56,536 nt of DNA, from assembly GCA_944393455.1 (NCBI GenBank), contig CALYAH010000091.1, positions 1 to 56,536 of the forward strand, read 5' to 3'. This DNA comes from an uncultured Clostridia bacterium. Lineage in GTDB: Bacteria > Bacillota > Clostridia > TANB77 > CAG-508. The translations under genes and the position numbers were made by a program. This document shows positions 36,248-45,258 of the stretch, one piece after another; positions within the stretch are counted from its first letter, which is position 1; each line of letters starts with the position of its first letter. The notes below the pieces were generated by a model. It was given only the letters and a program-made list of their open reading frames with translations. It was not told where the DNA came from and ran no database searches.

Positions 36248-36988
36248 TTATTTAGATGCTATATAATATCCTACTCCTCTTTTAGTAATTAATATTTTTG
36301 GAGCCGATGTATCCTTTTCAATTTTTTCTCTTATTCTTCTAACTGTAACATCCACTGTTCTAATATCTCCATAATATTCATAACCCCATACTTTTTCTAG
36401 TAAAGTCTCTCTAGTTACCACTTGTTCTGGTTGAGAAGCTAAGAATTTTAGAACTTCGAATTCTCTTAAAGTTAAATCCATTATTTCTCCTCTAACTTTA
36501 ACTTCAAATTTATCTAAATCTAACTCTAAGTCTCCTACTACAATTTTACTTTCCTTTTTCTTGTCTTCCTTCACATTTTCTATAACTTGATTATTAGAAA
36601 CTGCTTCTACTTTTCTTAGGTTTGCTTTTACTCTTGCAACTAGCTCTCTTACACTGAATGGCTTTGTAATATAGTCATCTGCTCCTAATTCAAGTCCTAA
36701 TATTTTATCAATTTCCCCATCTTTTGCCGTTAGCATAAGAATAGGAACATTTAAAGAATTTTTTATTCTTTTACATACTGATAATCCATCTAATTTTGGA
36801 AGCATTATATCTAATAAAATTAAATCCGGTCTTTGCTCTAACGCTATATCAACCGCACTCAATCCATCACTTGCTTCTATTGTATTATATCCTTCTTTTC
36901 TTAAGTTATAAACCAATATATCTACAATTGGTTGTTCGTCATCAACAATTAATATTGTCTTTGCGTCTCTATCCATTTCTTCTTCCAC
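36248..36988 (-). CDS. walR: OmpR-family response regulator, WalR-like
   Basis: 246 residues. Receiver domain with ILIVDDEQPIVDIL, Asp60 in LILLDIMLPKLDG, MLTAKD and a KPFSVREL lysine; then the winged-helix DNA-binding domain ending VWGYEYYGDIRTVDVTVRRI, which is highly typical of WalR/YycF. WalR controls wall hydrolases and synthesis. The cognate kinase is probably the WalK-like protein at 11772, 23 kb away. The start is GTG at 36988 behind GGCGG. The gene symbol is inferred. Confidence 0.82.
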   Translation of the reverse strand: MEEEMDRDAKTILIVDDEQPIVDILVYNLRKEGYNTIEASDGLSAVDIALEQRPDLILLDIMLPKLDGLSVCKRIKNSLNVPILMLTAKDGEIDKILGLELGADDYITKPFSVRELVARVKANLRKVEAVSNNQVIENVKEDKKKESKIVVGDLELDLDKFEVKVRGEIMDLTLREFEVLKFLASQPEQVVTRETLLEKVWGYEYYGDIRTVDVTVRRIREKIEKDTSAPKILITKRGVGYYIASK

Positions 36989-37136
36989 AAAAATTCCGCC
37001 TTTCTGAGTTTAGCTTTATTTTTATAGTATATTTATATCATAATTAACTTTTTAATACAAGGTTTTTTTAGAAATTTATCTTACCTAGTATTTGTGTTTA
37101 CTATAAATTTTATAAAATTTACTTTAAACTTATTAA

Positions 37137-38585
37137 TTAATTTCCAATTGGGGCATAATTATCTGTTACCACTTGTTTATCTGATTCAAAATTCATTATT
37201 TCTCTTTCTAATAAGTTTCTATACTGTTCATACTTCTCTTCATTTTTATTAGTCTCACCTTTGAATCCTATTAAAATTAAATTTTGTTCTTCTTCATCTG
37301 TTATATCTCTCACTTTAAAAATTTTCACGTCATCAAATACTTTTTTATATGTAGCATATTCGTATTTTATGAAGTCTGATTTTTCTCCCTCTACAGCAGA
37401 TATTATATTAGTTATTACCATTCCATTATCGTTCAATTTATTTTTAGCATTTGTTAAAGCTTCATATGTAGTCAATTCAAAAGGTGCATTTAATCCTTTA
37501 AAAGCATCTATCAAAATAGTATCATATTTATTATCTGTATAATTCAAAAAACTTCTCCCATCTTGATGATAAATTTTCAATCTTTGATTACTTGTATCTA
37601 GTCCAAATTGTTCCTTAGCTAATTGCGTCATCTTTTCATCTATCTCAGAAACATCTATTGTTTTATCTTCATATTTTTTTAAATAATATGTTGGGTATGT
37701 ATAAGCCGCTCCACCTATCATAAGAGTCGATTTTGCTTCTTTATTATAATAATCAAATAAATCATAATAGTATAAATATGGTGCTCCCATTTCGTTTGTT
37801 TCTTGATTAATATAAGATTCTAGCCCTGTATCAACTTGCATTACTTTATATGAGTTTTCTAAATTTGAAGCCTGTCTAATCCAGATTCTACTATATTGTG
37901 AATCAACATCTTCTATAATATCTGGATTGTTTTTCTCAAAAAGGTACTTTCCATATAAATTAAGTCCTATTAAAGCTATTAACATGATAATTATAAATGT
38001 TTTATCTTTTTTTGTAAAAAGTGTAAAAGCTAGAATAAATTGTATTATTGTTGCAATAAATATTATAGTTCTTACCCCTAAATTTGGTATTAATATAAAG
38101 CCTGCCATAAAAGTACCAATAATACTTCCCAAAGTTGATAAAGAAGACACACTACCTGATACTTTTCCTACATTTTCATGTTGCTTATCTTTTAATTTGA
38201 CAGCAAATGGTGAAACAGTTGCTAATATAAAACTTGGAATTCCAAATATAAAAGCTGATGTAATAATTGCAATTAAAACTAGATTATTTGTTACCGCAGA
38301 AAAAGGCTTCACCATTAATGTTTCTAGAATGGGAATTAAGCTAGTAAAAAAACTCCCCATTAAAATTAACATTGATAGTATATTCATATCTGGCTTTTTA
38401 TCTGCAATTTTGCCACCTGCCCAGTATCCAATACTCATACTGGTAAGCATGATTCCTATAATAGTAGTCCAAATTAAATTCGAACTACCTATATAAGGAG
38501 ATAGCACTCTTGCTGCTACCAATTCCAGTATCATTCCAAGAGCACCACATAAAAATACGGTTATTTCTATTTTATATTTTTTCAT
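37137..38585 (-). CDS. Membrane/spermidine-synthase-like fusion protein
   Basis: 482 residues. The first 210 residues have about seven membrane segments (EITVFLCGALGMILELVAAR onwards). The C-terminal half is a spermidine-synthase-like Rossmann domain: TLMIGGAAYTYPTYYLKKY, VSEIDEKMTQLA and YDTILIDAFKG. Such fused proteins are widespread and their substrate is mostly unknown; true spermidine synthesis is uncertain because the N-terminal membrane part replaces the usual beta-domain. ATG follows AAAGGAG. It is followed by the TSCPD gene upstream and faces the regulator gene. Confidence 0.78.
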   Translation of the reverse strand: MKKYKIEITVFLCGALGMILELVAARVLSPYIGSSNLIWTTIIGIMLTSMSIGYWAGGKIADKKPDMNILSMLILMGSFFTSLIPILETLMVKPFSAVTNNLVLIAIITSAFIFGIPSFILATVSPFAVKLKDKQHENVGKVSGSVSSLSTLGSIIGTFMAGFILIPNLGVRTIIFIATIIQFILAFTLFTKKDKTFIIIMLIALIGLNLYGKYLFEKNNPDIIEDVDSQYSRIWIRQASNLENSYKVMQVDTGLESYINQETNEMGAPYLYYYDLFDYYNKEAKSTLMIGGAAYTYPTYYLKKYEDKTIDVSEIDEKMTQLAKEQFGLDTSNQRLKIYHQDGRSFLNYTDNKYDTILIDAFKGLNAPFELTTYEALTNAKNKLNDNGMVITNIISAVEGEKSDFIKYEYATYKKVFDDVKIFKVRDITDEEEQNLILIGFKGETNKNEEKYEQYRNLLEREIMNFESDKQVVTDNYAPIGN

Positions 38586-38607
38586 TTATTTCTCCTTTGT
38601 CTTAAAT

Positions 38608-38865
38608 CTAAGCTATTTTTTTCTTAGCTTCTTCTAAAGCAATTGCCAATTGATCTGGACAAGAAGTCCCTTTCATACCACAAGGAATGCCTTTTAACCT
38701 TTTAATTGCCTCATCAATTTGCATACCCTGAACTAATTTAGAAACTCCTAAAGTATTGCCTGCACAGCCTCCAACAATAGTAACTTTTTTTATAATTTCT
38801 CCATCTAATTCTATAACCATTTCTTGTGAACATACTCTATCACTTGGTTTATATCTATATTCCAT
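38608..38865 (-). CDS. TSCPD-domain protein (TIGR03905-like)
   Basis: 85 residues from ATG 38865 behind AGGAGG. EYRYKPSDRVCSQEMVIELD, VGGCAGNTLGVSKLVQGM and CGMKGTSCPDQLAIALEEAK match small TSCPD proteins, whose cysteine pairs resemble the C-terminus of B12-dependent ribonucleotide reductase. Role unknown; a zinc or metal site is probable. The reading frame extends upstream into the interspersed repeat, which is not coding. Confidence 0.82.
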   Translation of the reverse strand: MEYRYKPSDRVCSQEMVIELDGEIIKKVTIVGGCAGNTLGVSKLVQGMQIDEAIKRLKGIPCGMKGTSCPDQLAIALEEAKKKIA

Positions 38866-38892
38866 TCTTACTCCTCCTTTTTTAGGCACAAG

Positions 38893-38940
38893 GTGTTTTT
38901 TTACTCCGTCCCAAAAAACATCCTCCGTCCCAAAAAACAT
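38893..38940. repeat. GGGACGGAG-type repeat, copy 3 (one and a half units)
   Basis: TTTTTTACTCCGTCCCAAAA, then a second CTCCGTCCCAAAAAACATC half-unit, in the short gap between aspS and the TSCPD gene. It ends on the aspS stop codon. Confidence 0.65.
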
Positions 38941-40684
38941 CTATTTTCTTAATTGAATATGTACGTCTTTTAATTGTTGTTCAGATACAACAGATGGCGC
39001 TTTCATTAATAAGTCTCTTGCCTTTTTATTTTTATGTAATTCTATAATTTCTCTTATATTTTGAGAGTCCGCTATTAACATTACCATTCTATCTACTCCA
39101 GGTGCAGCTCCTGCATGTGGTGGAGTTCCATATTGGAATGCATTATATAGAGCTCCAAATCTATTTTTTACATCTTCTTCTGTATAACCTGCTATTTCAA
39201 ATGCTTTTATCATGATTTCTGGATTATGATTTCTTACTGCTCCTGATGCCATTTCATAACCATTACATACTAAATCGTATTGATAAGCTAAAATATCTAG
39301 TGGATCTTTAGTTTGTAATGCTTCTAGTCCTCCTTGTGGCATTGAGAATGGATTATGACTAAAGTCAATTGTTCCTTCATCTGATAATTCATACATTGGA
39401 AAATCTACAATAAAGCAGAATTTGTAAACTCCTTTTTCAATTAAATCTAATCTCTTTCCTAATTCAATTCTAACTAATCCGGCTATTTTTTGTGCTTTTT
39501 CAAATTCATCTGCTATAAAGAAAATAGCTGAATTTGCTTCTAGTCCATATTCTTTTTCAAATTTTTCTTTAATTTCTTCTGTAATAAACTTAGCAATTCC
39601 ACCTGTTATATTTCCATCTTTATCTAATTTCGTCCAAGCTAGTCCTTTTGCTCCCACTTCTTCAGTAGTTGCAAATTCTCCCATTTTATCAAAGAATTTT
39701 CTTCCTTGTTCTGCACCATTTGGAACAATTATTGCTTTTATAGTTTTTCCCTTAAATGCATTAAAGTCTGAATTTTCAAATAATTTTGTAACATCTTGAA
39801 TAATTAATGGGTTTCTTAAATCTGGCTTATCAATTCCGTATTTTTCCATAGCTTCTTTATATGGAATACGTATATATGGTCCTTCGTCTACTTTCCAATT
39901 TGTATGTTTTTTAAATGTATAAGTAACTACTTCTTCAACTACTTTAAATACATCTTCTTGGGTTGCAAAACTCATCTCAAAATCTAATTGATAAAATTCT
40001 CCTGGTGCTCTATCTGCTCTTGGGTCCTCATCTCTAAAACATGGTGCTATTTGATAGTATTTATCAAATCCTCCTACCATTAATAGTTGTTTAAATTGTT
40101 GAGGTGCTTGAGGAAGTGCATAAAATTCTCCTGGATTGATTCTACTTGGTACTAAATAGTCTCTTGCTCCTTCTGGTGATGAATTTGCTAATATCGGTGT
40201 TTGAATTTCTGTGAAATTTAGTTCATCCATTTTGTCTCTTAATGTTTTTAAAATTTTAGAACGAAGTAATATATTGTTATGTAGTTTTTCATTTCTTAAA
40301 TCTAAAAATCTATATTCTAATCTTAAATCTTCTCTTACTTCTTGATCTGTATTAATCTCAAATGGAAGTACATTTTTACATTTTCCAAGTACTTCTATTC
40401 TATTTGCTACCACTTCAATTTCTCCTGTTGGAATTTTGTTGTTTTTGCTACTTCTTTCCACAACTTCTCCGTGAAATGTGGATACAACTTTCTGTATTTA
40501 ATTCTTTTGCTTCTTCTTGCATTTTTTCATCATTAATAACGATTTGTGTAATTCCAAATTCATCTCTTAAATCAATGAATATCATTCCACCTAAATTTCT
40601 TATTTTCTGAATCCATCCTGCTAATTCTACTTGCTCTTCTACATTTTTTATATTTAGCTCTCCACAATTTTTTGTTCTATACAT
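38941..40684 (-). CDS. aspS: Aspartyl-tRNA synthetase (CGG +1 frameshift)
   Basis: 580 residues after one +1 shift. The N-terminal OB-fold anticodon domain (VELAGWIQKIRNLGGMIFID) contains the shift: ESCIHIS-GEVVERS. The class II core follows with ARDYLVPSRINPGEFYALPQ, PCFRDEDPRADR (motif 2) and a GAD insertion domain; motif 3 is APGVDRMVML. A GAD domain marks the bacterial type. It charges tRNA-Asp. Unshifted translation ends after 78 residues, so an intact enzyme requires the shift. Start ATG at 40684. Confidence 0.93.
40469..40471 (-). other. CGG +1 frameshift site 10 (aspS)
   Basis: Sense strand TCA C GGA GAA. Skipping C40471 gives CIHIS-GEVVERSS in the anticodon-binding domain, where AspRS has a conserved Gly before its V-x-x-R strand. 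Confidence 0.9.
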
Positions 40685-40789
40685 TTTTTCTCTCCTTCAT
40701 TTAGTTATTTCTCTTCATTATGCTATTTATCATAGCACATTTTCCTTTAAATATCAATGGTTTATCGGATTAAGTTTAGTATATTTTTC

Positions 40790-40843
40790 AAATGTTTTTT
40801 TGTTTTTTGGGATGTTTTTTTACTCTGTCCCCAAAAACATTAT
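40790..40843. repeat. GGGACGGAG-type repeat, diverged copy 4
   Basis: GGGATGTTTTTTTACTCTGT followed by CCCCAAAAACAT: same architecture with substitutions in the core, upstream of aspS. It accounts for part of the 234-bp divergent gap. Confidence 0.5.
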
Positions 40844-40918
40844 TTAATTCTTGCTTTTTTTATTACGAAATGTTATGATTGACTTAATAAATATATAAGT
40901 TTATGAGAGGTATAAAAA

Positions 40919-41866
40919 ATGAGTAAAGAAGTATTTGATTTTTATGATAAAACAAATTTAAAATCTTATAACTTAGATGAAAGTATGAGATATCAATTAA
41001 ACATGTTAGATAATCTAGACGTCTTTACTAGAAAACATTCTGAAAATGTTGCTAGTTTAACTTGTAGAATTTGCGAATATCTACATTGTCAAAAGGGATT
41101 TACAGAGTATTGTACAATTTGTGCTTATCTTCACGATATAGGTAAATTATTTATCCCTCCTGAAATTCTTCAAAAGCCTTCCAAATTGACAGATGAAGAA
41201 TATGAAATCATGAAAACTCATACTACTATTGGCTACAATATGTGTATGAAAGATTTAAAATTAAGGCCATATGCTGCCGGAGCTTATTATCATCATGAGG
41301 CTTTAGATGGTTCTGGCTACCCTCAAGGTTTAACTAAAAAAGACATCCCTTATGAAGCTCAAATTATACGTGTAGCTGATGAATATGATGCTATTGTTAG
41401 CAAACGACAATATAAAACTCATATAGGTATTTCTGATACATTGAAGCTTATAATTGAAAATACAAAACCACATCAAGAAATCAACAAATCAGATGCATTA
41501 AATGAAATGACAAAATATGCAAAAATGGGAAAAGATAATCCAGTTATTGTGAGAGCATTATTCAAAGTTGTTATTGATGATATTGAATACGAAATTTCTT
41601 CTATAACTAGATATTTGGATGGTCTTAAAGCTGAACTAAAACGTTTTGCTTTAATTGAAAAATATGCTAGTAAAATGGAAAAAGCTAGCAGACAAAAAAC
41701 AAAAAATTATTATTTAGAAGGAATTAAATTATTATTAGTAAATGACGAAACTTTAGAAAATTATAAATCTAGACATGAAGAATATAAAGAAGCTTATAAA
41801 ACTAGAAAAGCACATATTGACAATTTATATCATGAGATTAAAATTATAAAAAAATTGAGAGTTTAA
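40919..41866 (+). CDS. HD-GYP domain protein
   Basis: 315 residues. The metal-binding HD pair is in CAYLHDIGKLFIP (His72-Asp73), and AGAYYHHEALDGSGYPQGL carries the HHExxDGxGYP motif that defines HD-GYP c-di-GMP phosphodiesterases. His40 in TRKHSENVA is the first metal ligand. No receiver or membrane domain is attached; the last 100 residues are helical and charged. It may hydrolyse cyclic di-GMP or related nucleotides. A GAGAGG ribosome site precedes the ATG. Confidence 0.85.
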   Translation: MSKEVFDFYDKTNLKSYNLDESMRYQLNMLDNLDVFTRKHSENVASLTCRICEYLHCQKGFTEYCTICAYLHDIGKLFIPPEILQKPSKLTDEEYEIMKTHTTIGYNMCMKDLKLRPYAAGAYYHHEALDGSGYPQGLTKKDIPYEAQIIRVADEYDAIVSKRQYKTHIGISDTLKLIIENTKPHQEINKSDALNEMTKYAKMGKDNPVIVRALFKVVIDDIEYEISSITRYLDGLKAELKRFALIEKYASKMEKASRQKTKNYYLEGIKLLLVNDETLENYKSRHEEYKEAYKTRKAHIDNLYHEIKIIKKLRV

Positions 41867-41874
41867 AACACATG

Positions 41875-41906
41875 AAAAAAGGAGCTTTTTTGAAGCTCCT
41901 TTTTTA
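41875..41906. terminator. Terminator between the HD-GYP and mazF genes
   Basis: AAAAAAGGAGCTT and AAGCTCCTTTTTT form a perfect 13-bp stem around a short loop, with T-run. It probably serves both convergent genes. Confidence 0.88.
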
Positions 41907-41924
41907 TTTTTCTTAAATTATCCA

Positions 41925-42275
41925 TTATTCTCCTAATCCAAAACTTACTCCTAATGCATTATTCACTTTATGAATAATTGTCTCATCATCAATATGTCCT
42001 ATTCTTTCTTTTAATCTACTTTTATCAATGGTTCTTACTTGCTCTGCTAATACAACCGAATTACTTTTTAACCCACATGAAGAAGAATCTATTTCAATAT
42101 GAGTTGGTAATTTCGTTTTACCAGTTTGAGACGTTATAGCTGCTGCGATTACAGTTGGACTATATTTATTGCCTAAATCGTTTTGGATAATAAGTACTGG
42201 TCTTATCCCACCTTGTTCAGAACCAACCACTGGACTTAAATCTGCATAAAACATATCGCCTCTTTTTATTTGCAT
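41925..42275 (-). CDS. MazF/PemK-type endoribonuclease (NdoA-like)
   Basis: 116 residues. MQIKRGDMFYADLSPVVGSE then GGIRPVLIIQND is the signature of the NdoA subfamily, followed by VIAAAITSQTGKTKLPTHIE and the VVLAEQVRTIDKSRL helix. It cleaves single-stranded mRNA at short motifs. No antitoxin gene lies upstream, although NdoA is normally next to NdoAI; the 83-bp gap is too short. The neighbour upstream is a GerS/LolA-like gene, an association also known from C. difficile, where gerS, alr2 and mazEF-type genes are close together. ATG at 42275 follows AGGAG. Confidence 0.9.
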   Translation of the reverse strand: MQIKRGDMFYADLSPVVGSEQGGIRPVLIIQNDLGNKYSPTVIAAAITSQTGKTKLPTHIEIDSSSCGLKSNSVVLAEQVRTIDKSRLKERIGHIDDETIIHKVNNALGVSFGLGE

Positions 42276-42358
42276 ATTCTTCACTCCTAATATTACTATA
42301 TTGTCAAGTATTTCTTATATTATCTCTTCATATTGTTCGAAGTAAAGAAATAGTATTT

Positions 42359-42973
42359 TTAGCTATTTACATTTACCTCATTATATAATATGTAAACAAC
42401 TATATTTTGGTTAGCATCTTGAATTTCCATTTTTGTTGGTAAAGCATTTTCTTTATTTATGTACAAAGTCTTTGTTTTCCTATATCTTTCATCCTCGGCT
42501 GCTGTTTTCATTATTATTTGATTGTTTTTTTCTTTAAATCCTGCCTTTTCATCTTTTTTATAATCTTCAATAAACGAACTTAAATCTAAGCTATTTTCTG
42601 AAATATATTCACAGTTTTTAAAGATTGAGGTTAGATTTAAATTACTATTTTCTAACTTTAAATTTTTTCCTTCCTTTATTATTTTTACTCCTGCGATATT
42701 ACTAGGTTCTATTATTTCTTGCCAATTGTCCTCTGGCCCATTATATACTTGTCTCATTCGATATTTATTTTCATTCTTATTACTTTTTATCTCTACTTCT
42801 ACTTCAGTTTCGTAAGAACTAATATTTAAGATATAATTTACAATTTCTTGACTACTTCTATTATTTCCAATTTTTAAGTTTTTAGCCGTGTTTTCATAAA
42901 AAAATATATAAAAAATTAAAAGTATCAAAACAATACCTATTACTGTTATTACAAGTATTTTTTTATTTTTCAA
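42359..42973 (-). CDS. Membrane-anchored LolA-like protein, possibly GerS-like
   Basis: 204 residues. An N-terminal membrane segment (5-26) anchors a beta-rich extracytoplasmic domain with alternating strands: YETEVEVEIKSNKNENKYRM, WQEIIEPSNIAGVKIIKEGK, NLKLENSNLNL. This pattern is that of LolA/GerS-like domains, which hold lipids or lipid-like ligands. In C. difficile the germination lipoprotein GerS has this fold and sits near an NdoA toxin gene, as here. There is no lipobox cysteine, so it is membrane-anchored rather than a lipoprotein. Function inferred from fold and place. Confidence 0.5.
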   Translation of the reverse strand: MKNKKILVITVIGIVLILLIFYIFFYENTAKNLKIGNNRSSQEIVNYILNISSYETEVEVEIKSNKNENKYRMRQVYNGPEDNWQEIIEPSNIAGVKIIKEGKNLKLENSNLNLTSIFKNCEYISENSLDLSSFIEDYKKDEKAGFKEKNNQIIMKTAAEDERYRKTKTLYINKENALPTKMEIQDANQNIVVYILYNEVNVNS

Positions 42974-43076
42974 TTTATCCCTCCTAACTATTTTTCTAAC
43001 TGCTACACTTTATTATATCGAATAGAACATAATAAAAAAATGTAGTAGATTCATAAGAATCCACTACATCTTTATT

Positions 43077-44048
43077 CTATAAAGTTTGAAAATATTCATT
43101 TAATTTTGTTAGCAACTCATCCTTGCTTTCTATCGTATTAATACTATTTCTAAATTCACTCGAATTTTTTAAATTTTTTGTATACCATGCAATATGTTTT
43201 CTAAGTTCTTTAACTGCAATCTCTCCCTTTTCTTCTACTGCTAAATTAATATGTTCTTTTATAATCTCTAACTTTTCTTCTTTAGATGGATCTGGTAGTT
43301 TTTCACCAGTTTCTAAAAAATGTATAATTTTTTTAAAAATCCACGGATTTCCAAAACTTCCTCTTCCAATCATAATTCCATCTACACCAGTTTCCTGAAA
43401 CATCTGATATGCTGATTCTTCGTCTACCACATCTCCGTTTCCTATTACCGGTATTTTTACATTTTCTTTTACTTTTTTTATAATACTCCAATCTGCTTTT
43501 CCTGTATAAAACTCACTTCTAGTTCTTCCATGAACCGTTATTGCTGAAATCCCTACTTTTTCTGCAATTTTTGCTACTTCAACTGCAACTATATTTTCTT
43601 TGTCCCAGCCTTTTCTTATTTTTAAAGTTACTGGCACTTGTGAATTTTTTATAACTGCCTTCATTATATTTTCAGCCTTTTCTAAATCTAGCAGTAGTCT
43701 ACTTCCATCTCCATTTTTAACAACTTTAGGGGCTGGACATCCCATATTTATATCAACAATATCTGCAAATTGACTAATATATTTAGCAGCATAGCCCATA
43801 GTTTCTTCATCACTACCAAATATTTGAAAACTAATTGGTCTTTTTTCTCCATCTGTATTTAATAATCTTTTGGTTTTTTGATCATTATGAAACATAGCTT
43901 TTGAACTAGCCATTTCTGTACATACCATACCTGGGCCAAACTTTTTACATATCATTCGAAAAGGCAGGTTTGTTACACCTGCCATAGGAGCTAATATTAT
44001 GTTATTTTCTAATTCTACATTTCCAATTTTTAATTTATGTATATACAT
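43077..44048 (-). CDS. dusB: tRNA-dihydrouridine synthase
   Basis: 323 residues. LAPMAGVTNLPFRMICKKFG at the N-terminus, the catalytic cysteine in DINMGCPAPKVVKNGDGS, and the FMN-phosphate loop IPVIGNGDVV and GIMIGRGSFGNPW are all present. It reduces uridines in tRNA with FMN and NADPH. The name dusB follows the Firmicute convention. Start ATG 44048. Confidence 0.92.
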   Translation of the reverse strand: MYIHKLKIGNVELENNIILAPMAGVTNLPFRMICKKFGPGMVCTEMASSKAMFHNDQKTKRLLNTDGEKRPISFQIFGSDEETMGYAAKYISQFADIVDINMGCPAPKVVKNGDGSRLLLDLEKAENIMKAVIKNSQVPVTLKIRKGWDKENIVAVEVAKIAEKVGISAITVHGRTRSEFYTGKADWSIIKKVKENVKIPVIGNGDVVDEESAYQMFQETGVDGIMIGRGSFGNPWIFKKIIHFLETGEKLPDPSKEEKLEIIKEHINLAVEEKGEIAVKELRKHIAWYTKNLKNSSEFRNSINTIESKDELLTKLNEYFQTL

Positions 44049-44079
44049 TTTTTCTCCCTATTTAAAATAATTTTTATAG

Positions 44080-44132
44080 ATGTGTCCCAAATTGGACATT
44101 TTTGTCCAAAAGGAAACGTCCCCAATTGGACA
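44080..44132. repeat. GTCC-AATTGGAC palindromic repeat
   Basis: TGTCCCAAATTGGACATTTT and, further on, GTCCCCAATTGGACATC repeat in direct orientation; each is nearly palindromic (GTCC/GGAC). The segment lies between rodA and dusB and may be a terminator-like element. Confidence 0.5.
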
Positions 44133-45239
44133 TCATTTAACAAATATCGTTTTTTGTCTTTTACTACTAATATTTAATAATAATCCAATGCAAATAAAAT
44201 TAGTAATTAGTGAACTTCCTCCATAACTAATAAAAGGAAGAGGAACACCAGTAATTGGTAAAAGTCCCATTACCATTCCTATATTTTCTACCATATGAAA
44301 TAGGAATACTCCTGTAATTCCAGTTGCTATTAATGCTCCTGTTTCATCTTTAGAAGTCTTTGCTACATACAAAGATTTTGTGACCAGTAGCACATATAAT
44401 ATAATTACCGCTCCTGCCACTATAAATCCCATTTCTTCCCCAATTACCGCAAAAATAAAGTCTGTTGTTTTAGGATATAAAAAGCCTAATTGTGTTTGGT
44501 TTCCTTTTAACAACCCCATTCCTGTAAGTCCTCCAGCACCAATTGCAAGCTTAGATTGTATAATGTTATAACCTGCACCTCTTGGGTCTGATTCTGGATT
44601 TAGGAATATATCAATTCTTTTTTTTGCATGATCTGGCAAAACAAAATTATATAATATAGGAACTGATATTACTACTAATATTGCTGTCACAATAATATAT
44701 TTTTTATCAATTCCAGCACTAATTAACATTAATAACATTGCTACAATGAAAGCAGCTGCTGTTCCATAGTCTGGTTGTTTAATAATAAGTAATACTGGCA
44801 CTCCTAAAATAGCTAATAAAACTAATAGCCTTGTTGGTTTGTTGATATCACTCTTGCTTTTAGATTGTATCTTAGTAATAGCAAATGCTAAAAATAAGAT
44901 AACAAATACTTTAGCAAATTCTCCTGGTTGAAAAGAGAAAAATCCTATATCAAACCAACTGGTTGCACCATTAACCGGTGATGTAAATAATACGGCTATT
45001 AATAAAATTATAAAGAGTCCATAAAATACTGGTGATATTTTTACCAGCATTTCATAATCTACCAACATTACAACTACCATAATTACTAAACTTACTACAA
45101 CCCATATACATTGTTTATTAAATTCATCATATTCTGCCGACTGTGTTGCCGAAAATAGTGCGACTAATCCTATAATACAAAGAATAATCGCAACTATTAA
45201 TAAACTCCATTCTACATTTTTCAATTCTCTTTTTCTCAT
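44133..45239 (-). CDS. rodA: SEDS-family lipid II polymerase RodA
   Basis: 368 residues with about ten membrane segments. FFSFQPGEFAKVFVILF, GAGGLTGMGLLKGNQTQL and PLPFISYGGSSLITNFI are the SEDS motifs. The last distinguishes the family and here is TAT GGA GGA with no extra C, unlike FtsW. It polymerises glycan strands during elongation. Placement after minD and minE agrees with clostridial min-rod clusters. It has no frameshift. ATG at 45239. Confidence 0.88.
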   Translation of the reverse strand: MRKRELKNVEWSLLIVAIILCIIGLVALFSATQSAEYDEFNKQCIWVVVSLVIMVVVMLVDYEMLVKISPVFYGLFIILLIAVLFTSPVNGATSWFDIGFFSFQPGEFAKVFVILFLAFAITKIQSKSKSDINKPTRLLVLLAILGVPVLLIIKQPDYGTAAAFIVAMLLMLISAGIDKKYIIVTAILVVISVPILYNFVLPDHAKKRIDIFLNPESDPRGAGYNIIQSKLAIGAGGLTGMGLLKGNQTQLGFLYPKTTDFIFAVIGEEMGFIVAGAVIILYVLLVTKSLYVAKTSKDETGALIATGITGVFLFHMVENIGMVMGLLPITGVPLPFISYGGSSLITNFICIGLLLNISSKRQKTIFVK

Positions 45240-45258
45240 TAAACCACTCTTTTTCCTA

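Noticed and set aside
38866..38940. N-terminal extension of the TSCPD protein
   Set aside because: Again the repeat in translation; ATG 38865 is directly behind AGGAGG.
2475..40471. Treating the ten broken genes as pseudogenes or sequencing errors
   Set aside because: All breaks share the same codon (CGG), codon phase and rescued amino acid, and hit genes that should be indispensable. Error or decay would scatter over codons and phases. It remains the first thing to exclude with raw reads.
41925..42284. GTG at 42284 as the mazF start
   Set aside because: It lies within the ribosome site region itself; the ATG at 42275 has correct spacing and gives the standard family N-terminus.
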